Below are positions 48,291 through 59,309 of a DNA stretch of 64,000 nt, piece after piece; position 1 is the first letter of the stretch; each line of letters starts with the position of its first letter. Both the position numbers and the translations under genes were made by a program. The DNA comes from Delphinapterus leucas. Its lineage: Eukaryota > Chordata > Mammalia > Artiodactyla > Monodontidae. The stretch covers positions 85,429,612 to 85,493,611 of the forward strand of contig NW_022098076.1 in NCBI RefSeq assembly GCF_002288925.2. Reading direction: 5' to 3'. The notes under the pieces were generated by a model. That model did not search any database. It worked only from the letters and a program-made list of their open reading frames with translations, and had not been told where the DNA came from.

Positions 48291-49360
48291 TAGTTTCACT
48301 TTTCAGCCACTTATTCATTTTTCCCATCTTTGGGCTGTCAGAGAAATTTTAGCTTTGTATGAACACCCTAGAAGCAGTGGGTCCTCCCAAAGAAAGAATA
48401 GCACTCTGTTGTTTCGTGCTTTTGTAAATGACACTCCCTTCCATGCCTGGGCATTTCTTTAAAATTTATTCTTGTTTTATAACTGCAGAAAGTAAGATTC
48501 AAAAACCTAAACTTTTCAGGTAAAACAGAACACAAAAAAATAAGGTAATATATATTTATATGTTTTATATAAACATATAATATACACTTTTTACAAATAT
48601 TTATTATATGTTTATAATATGTATATTATCTGTTTTCTAAAACTCAAAAACACATATAATCTATTTACAATGAAATCAAAGAAAAAATACTTTTAATCTA
48701 AAGAACTTCAGACTTCTGGCATCTTTCCAGAAGTTTTCTGTGAAAGGAGAGACATAAAGAAGTTCTACCAGCACTAATCCTGAATATTCCATTAGCTTCA
48801 TCTTGCAAAGTATTCCTAAACCTGCATATGGAGACAGGCTAAGAGCAGATTATGTGATGATGCCTCTCAACTTTGATATTGACAAGGGCCAACGTTCACA
48901 CCAACTGTTTGCTGGAGCACCACAACTTATGTCTGCTCTCAACTGGGATTTGCAGTGGAGGCCACAGAGGCTGTAGTGGACAGACATGCCCTTCCTCCAA
49001 GCACAGAATTAGCAAACATGCATCTGAAATGCCAGAGAACCGCTGACTCTCCGGTGATGGCAGCTCCAGTCCTGATGCTTGAAAATACCAGCCTCTTGGC
49101 AAGGCTCTTAGGTGCGTCTTCTCTGATAAAAATGCGCTAACCCTGCCCAAACCTTCCTAAACAGTCCCGGTAATGAACTGCTCTCTGGTTCCTGTAAGGT
49201 GTGGCCAACACAAAACATGAGTCAGAGGGTCTAACTTATACCACTGGGTGAACCTTGGGAAGTCAATGAAATTTTGTTTTGTTACCTGTGGGGAGTTGAT
49301 AACTTTGTCTGAAATCCCATGAGATTACATAAATACAAAAAATAATATTAACAAGGGTAC
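48291..49360. other. PID1 intron with an AT-rich stretch
   Basis: No exon or clear repeat was recognised. About 48545-48635 consists largely of ATATAT/TTTATA permutations. The ORFs at 48896-49150 lie on opposite strands and show no domain. Confidence 0.45.
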
Positions 49361-49363
49361 TTC

Positions 49364-50274
49364 TTTTTTTTTTTTTTAACATCTTTATTGGGGTATAATT
49401 GCTTTACAATGATGTGTTAGTTTCTGCTTTATAACAAAGTGAATCAGTTATACATATACATATGTTCCCATATCTCTTCCCTCTTGCGTCTCCCTCCCTC
49501 CCACCCTCCCTATCCCACCCCTCTACGTGGTCACAAAGCACCGAGCTGATCTCCCTGTGCTATGCGGCTGCTTCCCACTAGCTATCTACCTTACGTTTGG
49601 TAGTGTATATATGTCCATGCCACTCTCTCACTTTGTCACAGCTCACCCTTCCCCCTCCCCATATCCTCAAGTCCATTCTCTAGTAGGTCTGTGTCTTTAT
49701 TCCTGTCTTACCCCTAGGTTCTTCATGACATTTTTTTTTCTTAAATTCCATATATATGTGTTAGCATACGGTACTTGTCTTCCTCTTTCTGACTTACTTC
49801 ACTCTGTATGACAGACTCTAGGTCCATCCACCTCACTACAAATAACTCAATTTCATTTCTTTTTATGGCTGAGTAATATTCCATTGTATATATGTGCCAC
49901 ATCTTCTCTATCCATTCATCCGATGATGGACACTTAGGTTGCTTCCATGTCCTGGCTATTGTAAATAGAGCTGCAATGAACATTGTGGTACATGACTCTT
50001 TTTGAATTATGGTTTTCTCAGGGTATATGCCCAGTAGTGGGATTGCTGGGTCGTATGGTAGTTCTGTTTGTAGTTTTTTAAGGAACCTCCATACCGTTCT
50101 CCATAGTGGCTGTATCAATTTACATTCCCACCAAGAGTGCAAGAGTGTTCCCTTTTCTCCACACCCTCTCCAGCATTTATTGTTTCTAGACTTTTTGATG
50201 ATGGCCATTCTGACTGGTGTGAGATGATATCTCATTGTAGTTTTGATTTGCATTTCTCTAATGATTAATGATGT
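49364..50274 (-). mobile_element. 5'-truncated young L1, minus strand
   Basis: An inverted copy of the young L1 3' kilobase, beginning with a poly(A) seen as a T-run at 49363-49377 and ending within the ORF2 C-terminal region near 50274. The ORF2 tail is unusually well kept: the minus-strand frame 49741-50253 is open for 170 codons, includes [20 protein letters not shown], and ends [11 protein letters not shown]. It is in the same orientation as PID1. I could not find a clean target duplication. Confidence 0.92.
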
Positions 50275-50280
50275 ACAGGA

Positions 50281-50363
50281 AAAGAATTATCTGAATAGAG
50301 TTTCCCTAGAAATGGAATAAAAAAGAAATCTCTAAGTAGAGTTTCCTTGAAAATGGAATGCAA
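50281..50363. repeat. Tandem duplication of about 42 bp
   Basis: Two adjacent units share TAGAGTTTCC and AAATGGAAT in the same order, at about 50281-50321 and 50322-50363, with roughly 80 percent identity by eye. They lie immediately beyond the 5' truncation point of the L1 at 49364-50274. Confidence 0.8.
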
Positions 50364-52590
50364 AATGATAAAATGATGTACCAAGACACTCTCCCCTCAG
50401 AATGACCCCTTTAAATCAGCCCTGCTATCATCCTTACTGGCCCGAGTTCCTGAATCCTGATTCTGTGCACTTTCCCCTAATAAGTCAATTATTTACTACC
50501 TGCCTGCAGATATCCTAATGATCCCATTACGTTCTCCAGAGTCTGGCATTCACCCATATTGCTGACTATAAGTCACTGAAAAAAAAAACTATTCAGGCTT
50601 TAAAAAAGTGAATTTCTCTTTAATTTTTTATATATAATTTAATAGAAATGTGCCTTATGGCTCTGCTTTTCAAGGGAGACAGAGTAAAAACTTTAAAAAA
50701 AATTATCTCAAAATACGAAAGATTCAGTTATGCTGTGCATGCAGCCATGCCCTCTGTGGTTATTGGACCACAGAATACATGTGTCTCAATAAATAGAAAC
50801 CCTTGAAATACAGGACTTTATCCATGTATCCCTTTATGTCAACACTCTTGCAGGGATTTACTCTAACTGTATATAGAGATCCCTTCTTGCCAGTCTTTCT
50901 CGTGTGGGAGACTTGCTTTCACACCCTCTGTAGGCACATCCTCCTTATGACAACACAGGTCTCAGTGTGCAAGGCTGCCTCGGGGCTTCCACCACTGATA
51001 TAGCTGTGTAGCAATGCAGGGTCTGTGAATGAGAACCCTGTGATCCTGCCCGTCTATGAAAATATGAAAGAAGTGAATGTTTTCTACATGAATAAGTCCC
51101 TTCTGAGCCTCATCCTTAGGGGTTGCTATTTTCCAGAGCCGCAAAGCAGACGAGAAACACAGAGTCACGAAATTGTTCCCTACGTGTCCAAAATGGCAGA
51201 CAGATTTTTTTCAAGGTGCCACCTCCCCAGGTGCTGGGAGAAAGGGACTTGGGAGACAACAAGAAGATTCTTCAGGAGGAGTAACAAGCCGTTGGAAATA
51301 AATACTGGCATCTCTTCCATGGTTGCAGAAACAGGCTTTGGGCAAGAAGCTTATGAATCATTCAGAGAGAAATAAACAAACAGAGCAAAGAATAATAAAA
51401 AGTTTTTCCTTCTGTGTCATTCAATGTCATAAACTGATGTCCAGACACAGACGTTTGTAATGTGTGTGAATCGGCTTTGCCTAATCCCAGCTGAAGAAAG
51501 TATTCGAGGATATTCATGGCGTGTAAAAATACAGAGAGGCCACGGAGCCAAGGGGCCCGCCAGAGTGTCTGCAGCATTTACAGTGTCTGATCAGGTGAGA
51601 CCAGCGTCCTCGGAATTTCTCCTTCCCACGCATGAGTTTTCCAACACCCCAGCCAGCTCTCCATTCATGAATCACCATTCCCTTCTCATCTGAGGCAAAA
51701 CAAACCCTGGTTGCCTGTCACGCGTCCTTGTGGCCGAGCCAGCACCGTTGCGTTCCTTCCTCTTGGTGGCCAGTGCATATTTCATTCTGGCCTGAAAAAC
51801 CCTTGTTTAAGACCCTGACTCATCTTACCTTACACTGGACAGCCAGGTCCCTAAATGAAGATGTGAGATGGAGTGGATGATCACGTAAGAACCCAGGCAC
51901 CTGGTTTCCTGGGGTCTTCCACCTTCCAGGCTGGATAAGTCCAGCTTCCCAACTTTGGAAGCCTGACTTTGGTTCAGTTTACTATGGGGTTTCTCCGGGA
52001 TGACACGTCAAGAACAAAGATTCTCCAGAGGCTTTTCTTGGGATATAAAAGATCTTGTTGCTCTTTCATTGTCTGTAGGAGACTTCCTTTCCCCAGCTGA
52101 CATAAAATAAGATGATATAAACACAGGATGGAGAAAACATAACTGGGAATCCCAATAGCTTTTGGGTTACAAGGCAAAAGATGAGAAAAAGAAAAGCCAC
52201 TCTTACTCCTAGGCCAAATATCAGAATCAAGCTCTTCTGCTCTCACGTTAATTCCCATTTGCACATTTCCGAGAAAAGGGAAAGGACAAAATCCTGAGAT
52301 TTATGATGTAGGCTTGAATCTACTCCTTCCTGGCTGGTCACAGAGGAGCAAGAATTCACTAAGCACTTTGGAGAGTGGGGATGGATCCAATACGCCAATG
52401 ACCTAACAATCCACAATGCACAGACAGAAGTAATGCTAACCATGACCTTGAACTTGTATAATCTGCTTTAAGCCATGAAGACAATATTAAAGGATAAATA
52501 CTGTGCACGCTGAAATCTATGAAGTTATTGTGAGAAAAAATGAAATTGATTAGCCTTGGGCTTGAAAATTAAATTTATTTACCTGTATTT
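50364..52590. other. PID1 intron, unassigned
   Basis: No exon or named repeat was recognised across 2.2 kb. The 116-codon ORF at 51025-51375 (plus strand) has no recognisable domain. Confidence 0.45.
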
Positions 52591-52594
52591 TCAT

Positions 52595-52705
52595 TTGATA
52601 AGCATTCACTAAGCACCTACTGGAAACCAGGTATATCAGTGAGTAAAACTGATAAAACTCTCTGCCCTCTTGGGGCTGACATTCCAGCTACATAGAAGAT
52701 TCTTA
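52595..52705 (+). mobile_element. L2 LINE 3' fragment
   Basis: GCATTCACTAAGCACCTACT, GTGAGTAAAACTGATAAAAC and CTGCCCTCTTGGGGCTGACA follow the L2 3' end closely. Confidence 0.78.
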
Positions 52706-53062
52706 CGACTGAGTGTACAGAACTCAGCATCACATAGGCAAGTCTGGCGTCAGGGAGGAGAACATGCATGGGCCTCTGGGAATGTTTTTGATGAATCGGA
52801 AAACTTCTCTTGGGTTCAGAAAGGTCTTTCCTCTCATATGGCATAACTGGGATGAAAAAAGTCCCCATTTAGATTCTATTCCTTGGGTCAAGCTGTATCT
52901 CATGAAGGCTTATTAGTCTTTACATTCACTGTAGTTTGGCTTCCTGAGATGCTACCATGGTAGAGGGACCAGGCAGGTCAATGTCTTTGGAAGACTGCCA
53001 AGGGAGAGGGAAAGTGAGTGAGGGCTAGGAAGTGAAGGAGGTAGGAGATTCAAGGCTGACTC

Positions 53063-53098
53063 TGCCTCCCAAACAAGATGCCTCCCAAACAAGATGCC
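53063..53098. repeat. Short 16-bp tandem duplication
   Basis: TGCCTCCCAAACAAGA occurs twice back to back, at 53063-53078 and 53079-53094, followed by TGCC. Confidence 0.95.
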
Positions 53099-53394
53099 AC
53101 TGGTAGTCTACATTTGCCCTGGCGACTAGACAGGTGGGGTGCCTGGCCTCACTTGACACCTGTGTTTTTACTCCCAGGAGGCTCCAGGCACATCTAACTA
53201 ATCTGCCTTCATTGAAATCTCATAGTAAAATTATAAGTTGTTTTAGGCTGCCCAGCATCTATTCTACTCTTCTTGGGTCTCTTCCTTTATTTTGGAGATC
53301 CAAAGAGCGAGTTTTCCCAGTGTTCAAACTCAAGGTACTGATAATTATATTGCAATAAATTCCTAATGATTCAAAGGTATATCATCAGCATTAT

Positions 53395-53565
53395 GGGCTT
53401 TTAGAGCTAAATGGGGCCATTCAGACCAACCTAACACCACCCCTTTGTTGCAGAGGTGATGATTCTGATACTTGCCCTCAATCACACAGCTGGTCCCTGA
53501 AAGAGCAAGGTGTGGAATGAAGGTCTCCACCACAAGGCCAAGGTTCTTTCCACTACTCCAATCTC
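53395..53565 (+). mobile_element. MIR-like SINE fragment
   Basis: TTTAGAGCTAAATGGGGCCA, TCAATCACACAGCTGGTCCC and GGTTCTTTCCACTACTCCA match the order of MIR-type elements on the plus strand. The exact subfamily is uncertain. Confidence 0.55.
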
Positions 53566-53569
53566 TTCT

Positions 53570-55720
53570 CCAGAAGAGGATCTGGACACTTCCTTTCATT
53601 CTTGTATCATCTACTTCTCTCTGGCCATTTCCTCAAGTGTCCACGCTGAGACCAAGGTCTGGTCAGGGACACGGAAAGGTGACACGCACTCTACCAGGAC
53701 TCGTTAAACATTCTAAAAGGAGGTTGGAATCGGAGTCAAACTGCCCTTAACCTGAGATGTGTCTGCATAGCTCAGGGATTTAAATTATGATGCCTGCATC
53801 AATAATTGAAAGAAGGTGACAGGAGTGCATACCTAATATTCAGATATCATATTCCTAAAGGATTCTGAAATGGTTCTTTACAAAGCAAACAATCCCTATT
53901 TCAAAGAATAATTCCAAAGAGTAAATAGTCAACATGTGCTAAGTGTGCCCCTACCCTGCTCTTTGTGGGTCAAAGAGCACGCCAGACCACAAGAGATGTG
54001 GAATAGCTCCAGGCGCCAGGCACCATGGTGAGCAGGCTTTGGCACAGCCCTTAACCAGGACAGTCTGAGAGGCCTGAGCTCAGTTCACAGTGGATCTGGG
54101 CATCCTTTCTCATTGCAATAGCTCGAGGGTCCTACTCCTCAGTTCTTCAGGCTCTTTTAACTCATTCCTAAGAAGCCCAGATGATTCTGGACCAAAACTA
54201 CAGTTTTCTTCTCCAGAGTGAGTCTTGGGTCTCATTCTGGGGCCTATTTTTTGGCAGATCTACCTCATCCTCATCAGGATAAGAGGAGACCCAGCCATCC
54301 TATGGCTAGACAAGGATGGGGACCAATTGTGGTCATTCCCCATAAGGCCATCCTTCAGAGTCTTTTGCCTTATATCTCTTTGGCCAGGCTTGGATGGCTG
54401 ACCAAGAGGCAGGGGGTGAGCCTGGCTGCCTAGGGTAAGCCTACCTCTGACTTTAACAGCACATTTCGGTTATCCCTAAAAGGGATGGTGATGACCCAGA
54501 AAGGCTTACAGACTTATTCATTTCTTCCCCAGTAGTAGCAACAATGCTGGCAGTAGAATGTAGATTTTCTAATATGCATATCCTCTGGAGCACATTTATG
54601 CATATGCCTTTGTTTAGTGCTATTTATTTCAGTAGCTTTCCTAAGGCCACACATATTGATAATACTTTTTTTTTTATTGTTTAGCAGTTCTTCCCAAGTA
54701 TTGGAATGGGTTATGTTGATATCTATAAAAATATTAATAAAAATTTTACTGGAAGATATATTTTCTTTTTATTATGTAAATGTATATCATGGTGGGGAAA
54801 AGCAAATTTACTAAGACCCAATATCAAGAAATAATTATGTGCAATTTTTGCATTCTAACAAAGAGATGAACATTGCTTCTGCTGTTAAATACAGCATGTG
54901 TCTCACAATTAGGAATTTAAGTGACAGATTTATTTCTGTTATTCATATTACAGCTTAGTTCCACTGATGCAGAGTGGCTTGAGACGCTGTGTCCCATCTT
55001 GCATTTATCAAGCAGTCCCAATGTGCAATTTGTCCTGTCAGTTGGCTCTTGGATGTGTGAAGCTTGGAAATATTGTCATTGTCACTGTCAAAGACAGAAG
55101 CAATTAATCTAGAAGGCACTGAAGTGTGCTTCGGAAGACAAAGTCACTTAATAAAAATGACATCACATTAAAACATACATTCCCTCATCTGGCCCCTTCT
55201 GGTGAGCTGGCCCAAGGATGGCAAAACCATCGTTCTACTCAGTGGCACAAGAACAGTTTATTTCGAGACAAGTCTGATATCTCCCCTTCTGCCTTCTAAT
55301 CCGTGGAATATACCACAAAGGGAGAAATTCAGTAGAGCTCTCTAGGCCCTTAAATGTTCACAATGAGAAAATTCTCTACATGATAAATCAGTATGAAGCA
55401 CACTGCCTGTGTGCTATCCTGACAAATGGATTCAAGGGACAAGCAGTGGTGGCAGGTAAAAGAATGTCACCAATTTTTGTCCTTATAGCGCTTTATCAAT
55501 TCATTTTCCTTAGCACACAACTTGTTAGCAATGGGCCAGGAAAGGCAGTAAACATTTAGAAAGAATAACGTAGAGACAACATTTGGTTGAAGGTAATAAA
55601 ATAAACACACCAATCTGCTGGCTACAAGTCTAGAGCTCTTACTAGTAGGCCAGTGGAGGTTTGAAACAAGAGAGGTACTGTGAGGCTAACTAAACACGGA
55701 ATTACCAAGTAGTCCAGAAA
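53570..55720. other. PID1 intron, unassigned
   Basis: No exon or confident repeat was recognised. AT-rich patches occur at 54660-54780. Scattered ORFs of 60-90 codons appear random. Confidence 0.45.
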
Positions 55721-55724
55721 AATG

Positions 55725-56392
55725 AAGACTTACGTTCAAACAAAACCTTTATGTGAACGTTCAAGGTAGCTTTATTTGTAATAGCCCAAAACTAGAATCA
55801 GTCCAGAGGCCTTTCAACAGGTCAACAGCTAATTGCGACACATCCATTCCATGGAATACTACTCAGCTAGAAAAAATGAACTACTGATACATGGAACAAC
55901 TTGGATGAATCGCCAGGGAATTCTGCTGAGTGGGAAAAAAAAATCCCAAAAGATTACATACTGTATGATTCCATTTATATATCATTTCTGAAATGAAAAC
56001 ATTTTAGAAATAGAGAACAGATTAGTGGTCGCCGGGGGTTAGTGATGGAGGCGAATGGTGGAGGTGGGGGTGGTGGTTATAAAAGAGAAACACGAGTCAT
56101 TATTGTGAGGGACTTGTTCAGTGTCTTGACTGTGGGGATAGATACATGAATCTACACATGTAGGAAAATTGTATAGGGCTAAATACACATACACACATAA
56201 ATGAGTACAAGTAAAACTGGGCAAATCTGAATAAGATTGGTGGATTGTATGAATGTGATATTAAATTATAGTTTTGCAAAGTGTGATCATTGGAGAATAC
56301 TGGGAGAAATGTATGTGGGGTCTCTCTGGATTACTTCTTACAACTGCATGTGAATCGATTCTCTCAATAAAAATTTCAATTAAAAAAATCAT
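55725..56392 (+). mobile_element. Older L1 3' end
   Basis: Plus-strand L1 wording is seen: CTTTATTTGTAATAGCCCAA, CCATGGAATACTACTCAGCT, TACTGTATGATTCCATTTAT, and a terminal CTCAATAAAAATTTC with A-run. It is diverged and 5'-truncated. It contains a GGTGG-rich patch at 56046-56080. Confidence 0.85.
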
Positions 56393-56601
56393 CTCATCCA
56401 TTTCATTGAGTTAGTTTTCTAATAAAACTACCTTTTACTTATAATTATTTATCAAAATTTGCAATATATTCATGTTGTTCTGACCAATGGATATACATAC
56501 TAATTGTAAGGCTAACTCAAACCAGAGAAATATTTTAACTTACACATGTATTATATTTTAGAAAACAATTTTTGAAAATGTCAATTATTTATATATATAT
56601 A

Positions 56602-57882
56602 TTGGGCTGGCAAAAAAGTTCCTTCAGCTTTTAAGTAAAGATAAAAGACATTTTTCATTTTCACCAAGAACTTCACTGAACAACAGATTCACCATTTTGT
56701 TCCACTACCTTCTGCCACTTTTCAGGCAACTTCGTAATTTCATTTTCGCAAATTTTTTTATCTTTTTGAGCAAAGAACTGTTCCAGGTGCCTTTTACAGT
56801 CTTCCAGGAAATTGAAATTTTTTCCATTAAGAGAATTTTGTAAAGACCAAAATAAATGAAAATCTGAAGGTGCAATGCCTGGTGAATATGGCGGATGAAT
56901 CAGAACTTCCCAGCCAAGTTGTAACAGTTTTTGCCTGGTCAGCAAAGAAACATGCGGGCTTGAATTATCCTGATAGAACATTATGCGTTTTCTGTTAACT
57001 AATTCTGGACGGTTTTGGTCGAGTGCTGCTTTCAGTTGGTCTAACTGGGAGCAGTACTTGTTGGAATTAATCGTTTGGTTTTCCGAAAGGAGCTCATAAT
57101 AGAGGACTCCCTTCCAATCCCACCATATACACAACATCACCTTCTTTGGATGAAGACCGGCCTTTGGTGTGGTTGGTGGTGGTTCATTTCACTTGCCCCA
57201 TGATCTCTTCCGTTCCACATTGTTGTACGGTATCTACTTTTCATTGCCCATCACAATTTGTTTTCAACATGGAACGTTTTCGTTATGTTTCAGTAGAGAA
57301 TCGCATGCGGAAAAGCAGTCAAGAAGGTTGTTTTTGCTTAACTTATGTGGAACCCAAATATCAAAGCGATTAACATACCCAAGCTGGTGCAAATGATTTT
57401 CAAGCTTGATTTGGATATTTTGAGTATGTCAGCCATCTCCCGTGTGGTATAACGTTGACTGTTCTCAATTAATGTCTAGATTTGATCGCTATCAACTTCA
57501 ACTGGTCTACCCGACCGTGGAGCATCGTCCAGCGAGAAATCTCCAGCACAAAACTTCACAAACCACTTTTGACACTTTTGATCTGTCACAGCACCTTCTC
57601 CATATACTGCACATATCTTTTTTGCATTTCAGTTGCGTTTTTACCTTTCTTGAAATAATAAAGCGTAATATGATGAAAATGTTGCTTTTTTTCTTCCATC
57701 TTCAATATTAAAATGGCTACACAAAAATTCACCAATCTTGGTAAGTTTTTTTTTAAATGTACCCTGATATGACAGCTGTCACAATACAATCTAACAAAAT
57801 TATTTCGAATGAAGTTAAAGACAAGGAAGTGCTACCAGAGCCAGCATACGGAAAAAAAACGAACAAACTCTTTGGCCAACCC
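56602..57882 (-). mobile_element. Near full-length mariner transposon
   Basis: The element is about 1281 bp with terminal inverted repeats. The left end is TTGGGCTGGCAAAAAAGTTC; the right end, read in reverse, is GGGTTGGCCAAAGAGTTTG. It sits at a TA-rich target (ATATAT before, TATATA after), consistent with TA target-site choice. The transposase is on the minus strand with 34 residues between the second and third catalytic Asp, the DD34D signature. It is most like the irritans/Hsmar2 type by recollection. A TG microsatellite follows at 57890-57921. Inactive. Confidence 0.95.
56673..57699 (-). pseudogene. Mariner transposase pseudogene
   Basis: The N-terminal DNA-binding part starts at MEEKKQHFHH (codon at 57699) and frameshifts within about 40 codons. 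Later segments GDFSLDDAPRSGRPVEVDSD and MADILKISKS remain recognisable. The first catalytic Asp, expected in a GDEKW motif, is changed: the sequence reads GNEK followed by TAG (57234-57245). The C-terminal half is open from 57140 to 56673, with CIWWDWKG, YQDNSSPH (second Asp) and SPGIAPSDFH (third Asp). Several stops and at least one frameshift make it non-functional. Confidence 0.92.
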
Positions 57883-57939
57883 TATATATATGTGTGTGGG
57901 TGTGTGCGTGTGTGTGTGTGTGATATATCAGAGGACACG

Positions 57940-58197
57940 TGACAGAGTGGGAAATAGATGATTAAACTCTGAAATCCATTCTCTCCCTTTCTTCAGGGAG
58001 AGGGGAGATGACCCTAGAACAGAGAGAAATAATCTCCTTGTCAACTTGTTAACAGCAGACCTGCTATTTGCTAGCAGGCAAGTCCTTATCTATGGAATAC
58101 TTCATGTAGGATGTACTTGTTTGCCTAGAGTTGCTTGTGCTGGAGTTATGGCACGTGGCTTCCAGGAAAATGTCTCACAGGCTATGTAACGAAGTAT
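57940..58197. other. Unassigned PID1 intron between mariner and retroinsert
   Basis: No recognised element. Purine-rich wording (GGGAGAGGGGAGATGACCC) appears in the middle. It may be part of an old repeat. Confidence 0.35.
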
Positions 58198-58448
58198 AAA
58201 ATGGAGATGTTTCTCTCCCATCCATTCTTCTAAGGGCTCATTCATCGTTCCTAAAAATCACTTCATCTCCCCTAAATTGCCTACGTTCTCTCTCCCCTTC
58301 CTCTATTAAGATGATATATAAGCTCCTAAATCTTGCTGCTCTTTTTAAGGGGGAGAGAATATTCACTTTTTTTTCTCTGTGACTCTTCTGTTCATGTGAT
58401 ATTAAAATAAATAAATCAGTACACCTTTAAAAAAAATGGAGATGTTTC
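58198..58448 (+). mobile_element. Unidentified 219-bp retroinsertion with 16-bp duplication
   Basis: A perfect 16-bp direct repeat AAAATGGAGATGTTTC lies at 58198-58213 and 58433-58448. Between them are 219 bp (58214-58432) ending in AATAAATAAATCAGTACACC and an A-run. The duplication starting with AAAA and the A-tail are signatures of L1-mediated insertion. The body, pyrimidine-rich with a TATATAAGCTCC box-like motif, is not a CHR SINE or L1. It could derive from the 3' part of an LTR or other transcript. Confidence 0.8.
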
Positions 58449-58829
58449 ATATTTCTGTGTAAGTAGTATAACTGCATATGGAATAAGGTTATCTTCTATG
58501 TTAATTTGGGCTAGACTGTCTGTGATGCAGCAAGAAAGGACTGAAAGAGACGCACTGACAGTCCCAGATGTCAGCTTATTTTGCCTGTGCCTTCTGATTA
58601 TTTGTTTCCCTGAAATTATTAGCAAAGCTTGGTACAGGATGAGATTTCTGATTTGAACATCCCACACTGTATGTAATCTCACAGGGTAATAAATAGAAGA
58701 CTTTCAAGCATACACTTACTTATATTAGGATGACATTCTGTGGAAAATGGAAGGGTTATTAGAGACCACGAATGAAGTGTGATAAAGTTTATGATTGTTA
58801 AAGAAGACCTTGTTCATGATATGTTTTAA

Positions 58830-59085
58830 ACTACCAAAAATAAAATAGCTAGCTAGTGGGAAGCAGCCGCATAGCACAGGGAGATCAGCTCGGTGCTGTG
58901 TGACCACCTAGAGGGGTGGGATAGGGAGGGGGGGAGGGAGACACAAGAGGGAGGGGATATGGGGGTATATGTACATGTATAGCTGATTCACTTTGGTATA
59001 AAGCAGAAGCTAACACACCATTGTAAAGCCATTATACTCCAATAAAGATATTAAAAATAAATAAAGATAAAAAAATAAATAGATG
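58830..59085 (+). mobile_element. Very short young L1 3' end
   Basis: The last roughly 230 bases of the young L1 3' UTR plus A-rich tail, including the G-run tract at 58914-58940 and CACCATTGTAAAGCCATTAT. Severely 5'-truncated. I could not establish its target duplication. Confidence 0.9.
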
Positions 59086-59309
59086 CTGGTTTGGTATTTA
59101 GGTTATATTGACTACATTTTAAAAAGCCATGCAGCAATTGTATTTAAAATTACAGTATTTAAAACATGATCAAAATTAAATCCTTTGCAACTATTTAAAT
59201 GTATGATGGAAATATTTGCTATATACTTAAAAATGTGTGGTCAGCTACAACACTTACACATTTTGTAAAAAACTAAACGTAACCCCTAGAATATGTCTTA
59301 CCTGACTGT

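Noticed and set aside
51025..51375. 116-codon plus-strand ORF in the PID1 intron
   Set aside because: No domain, no exon-like boundaries and opposite orientation to PID1.
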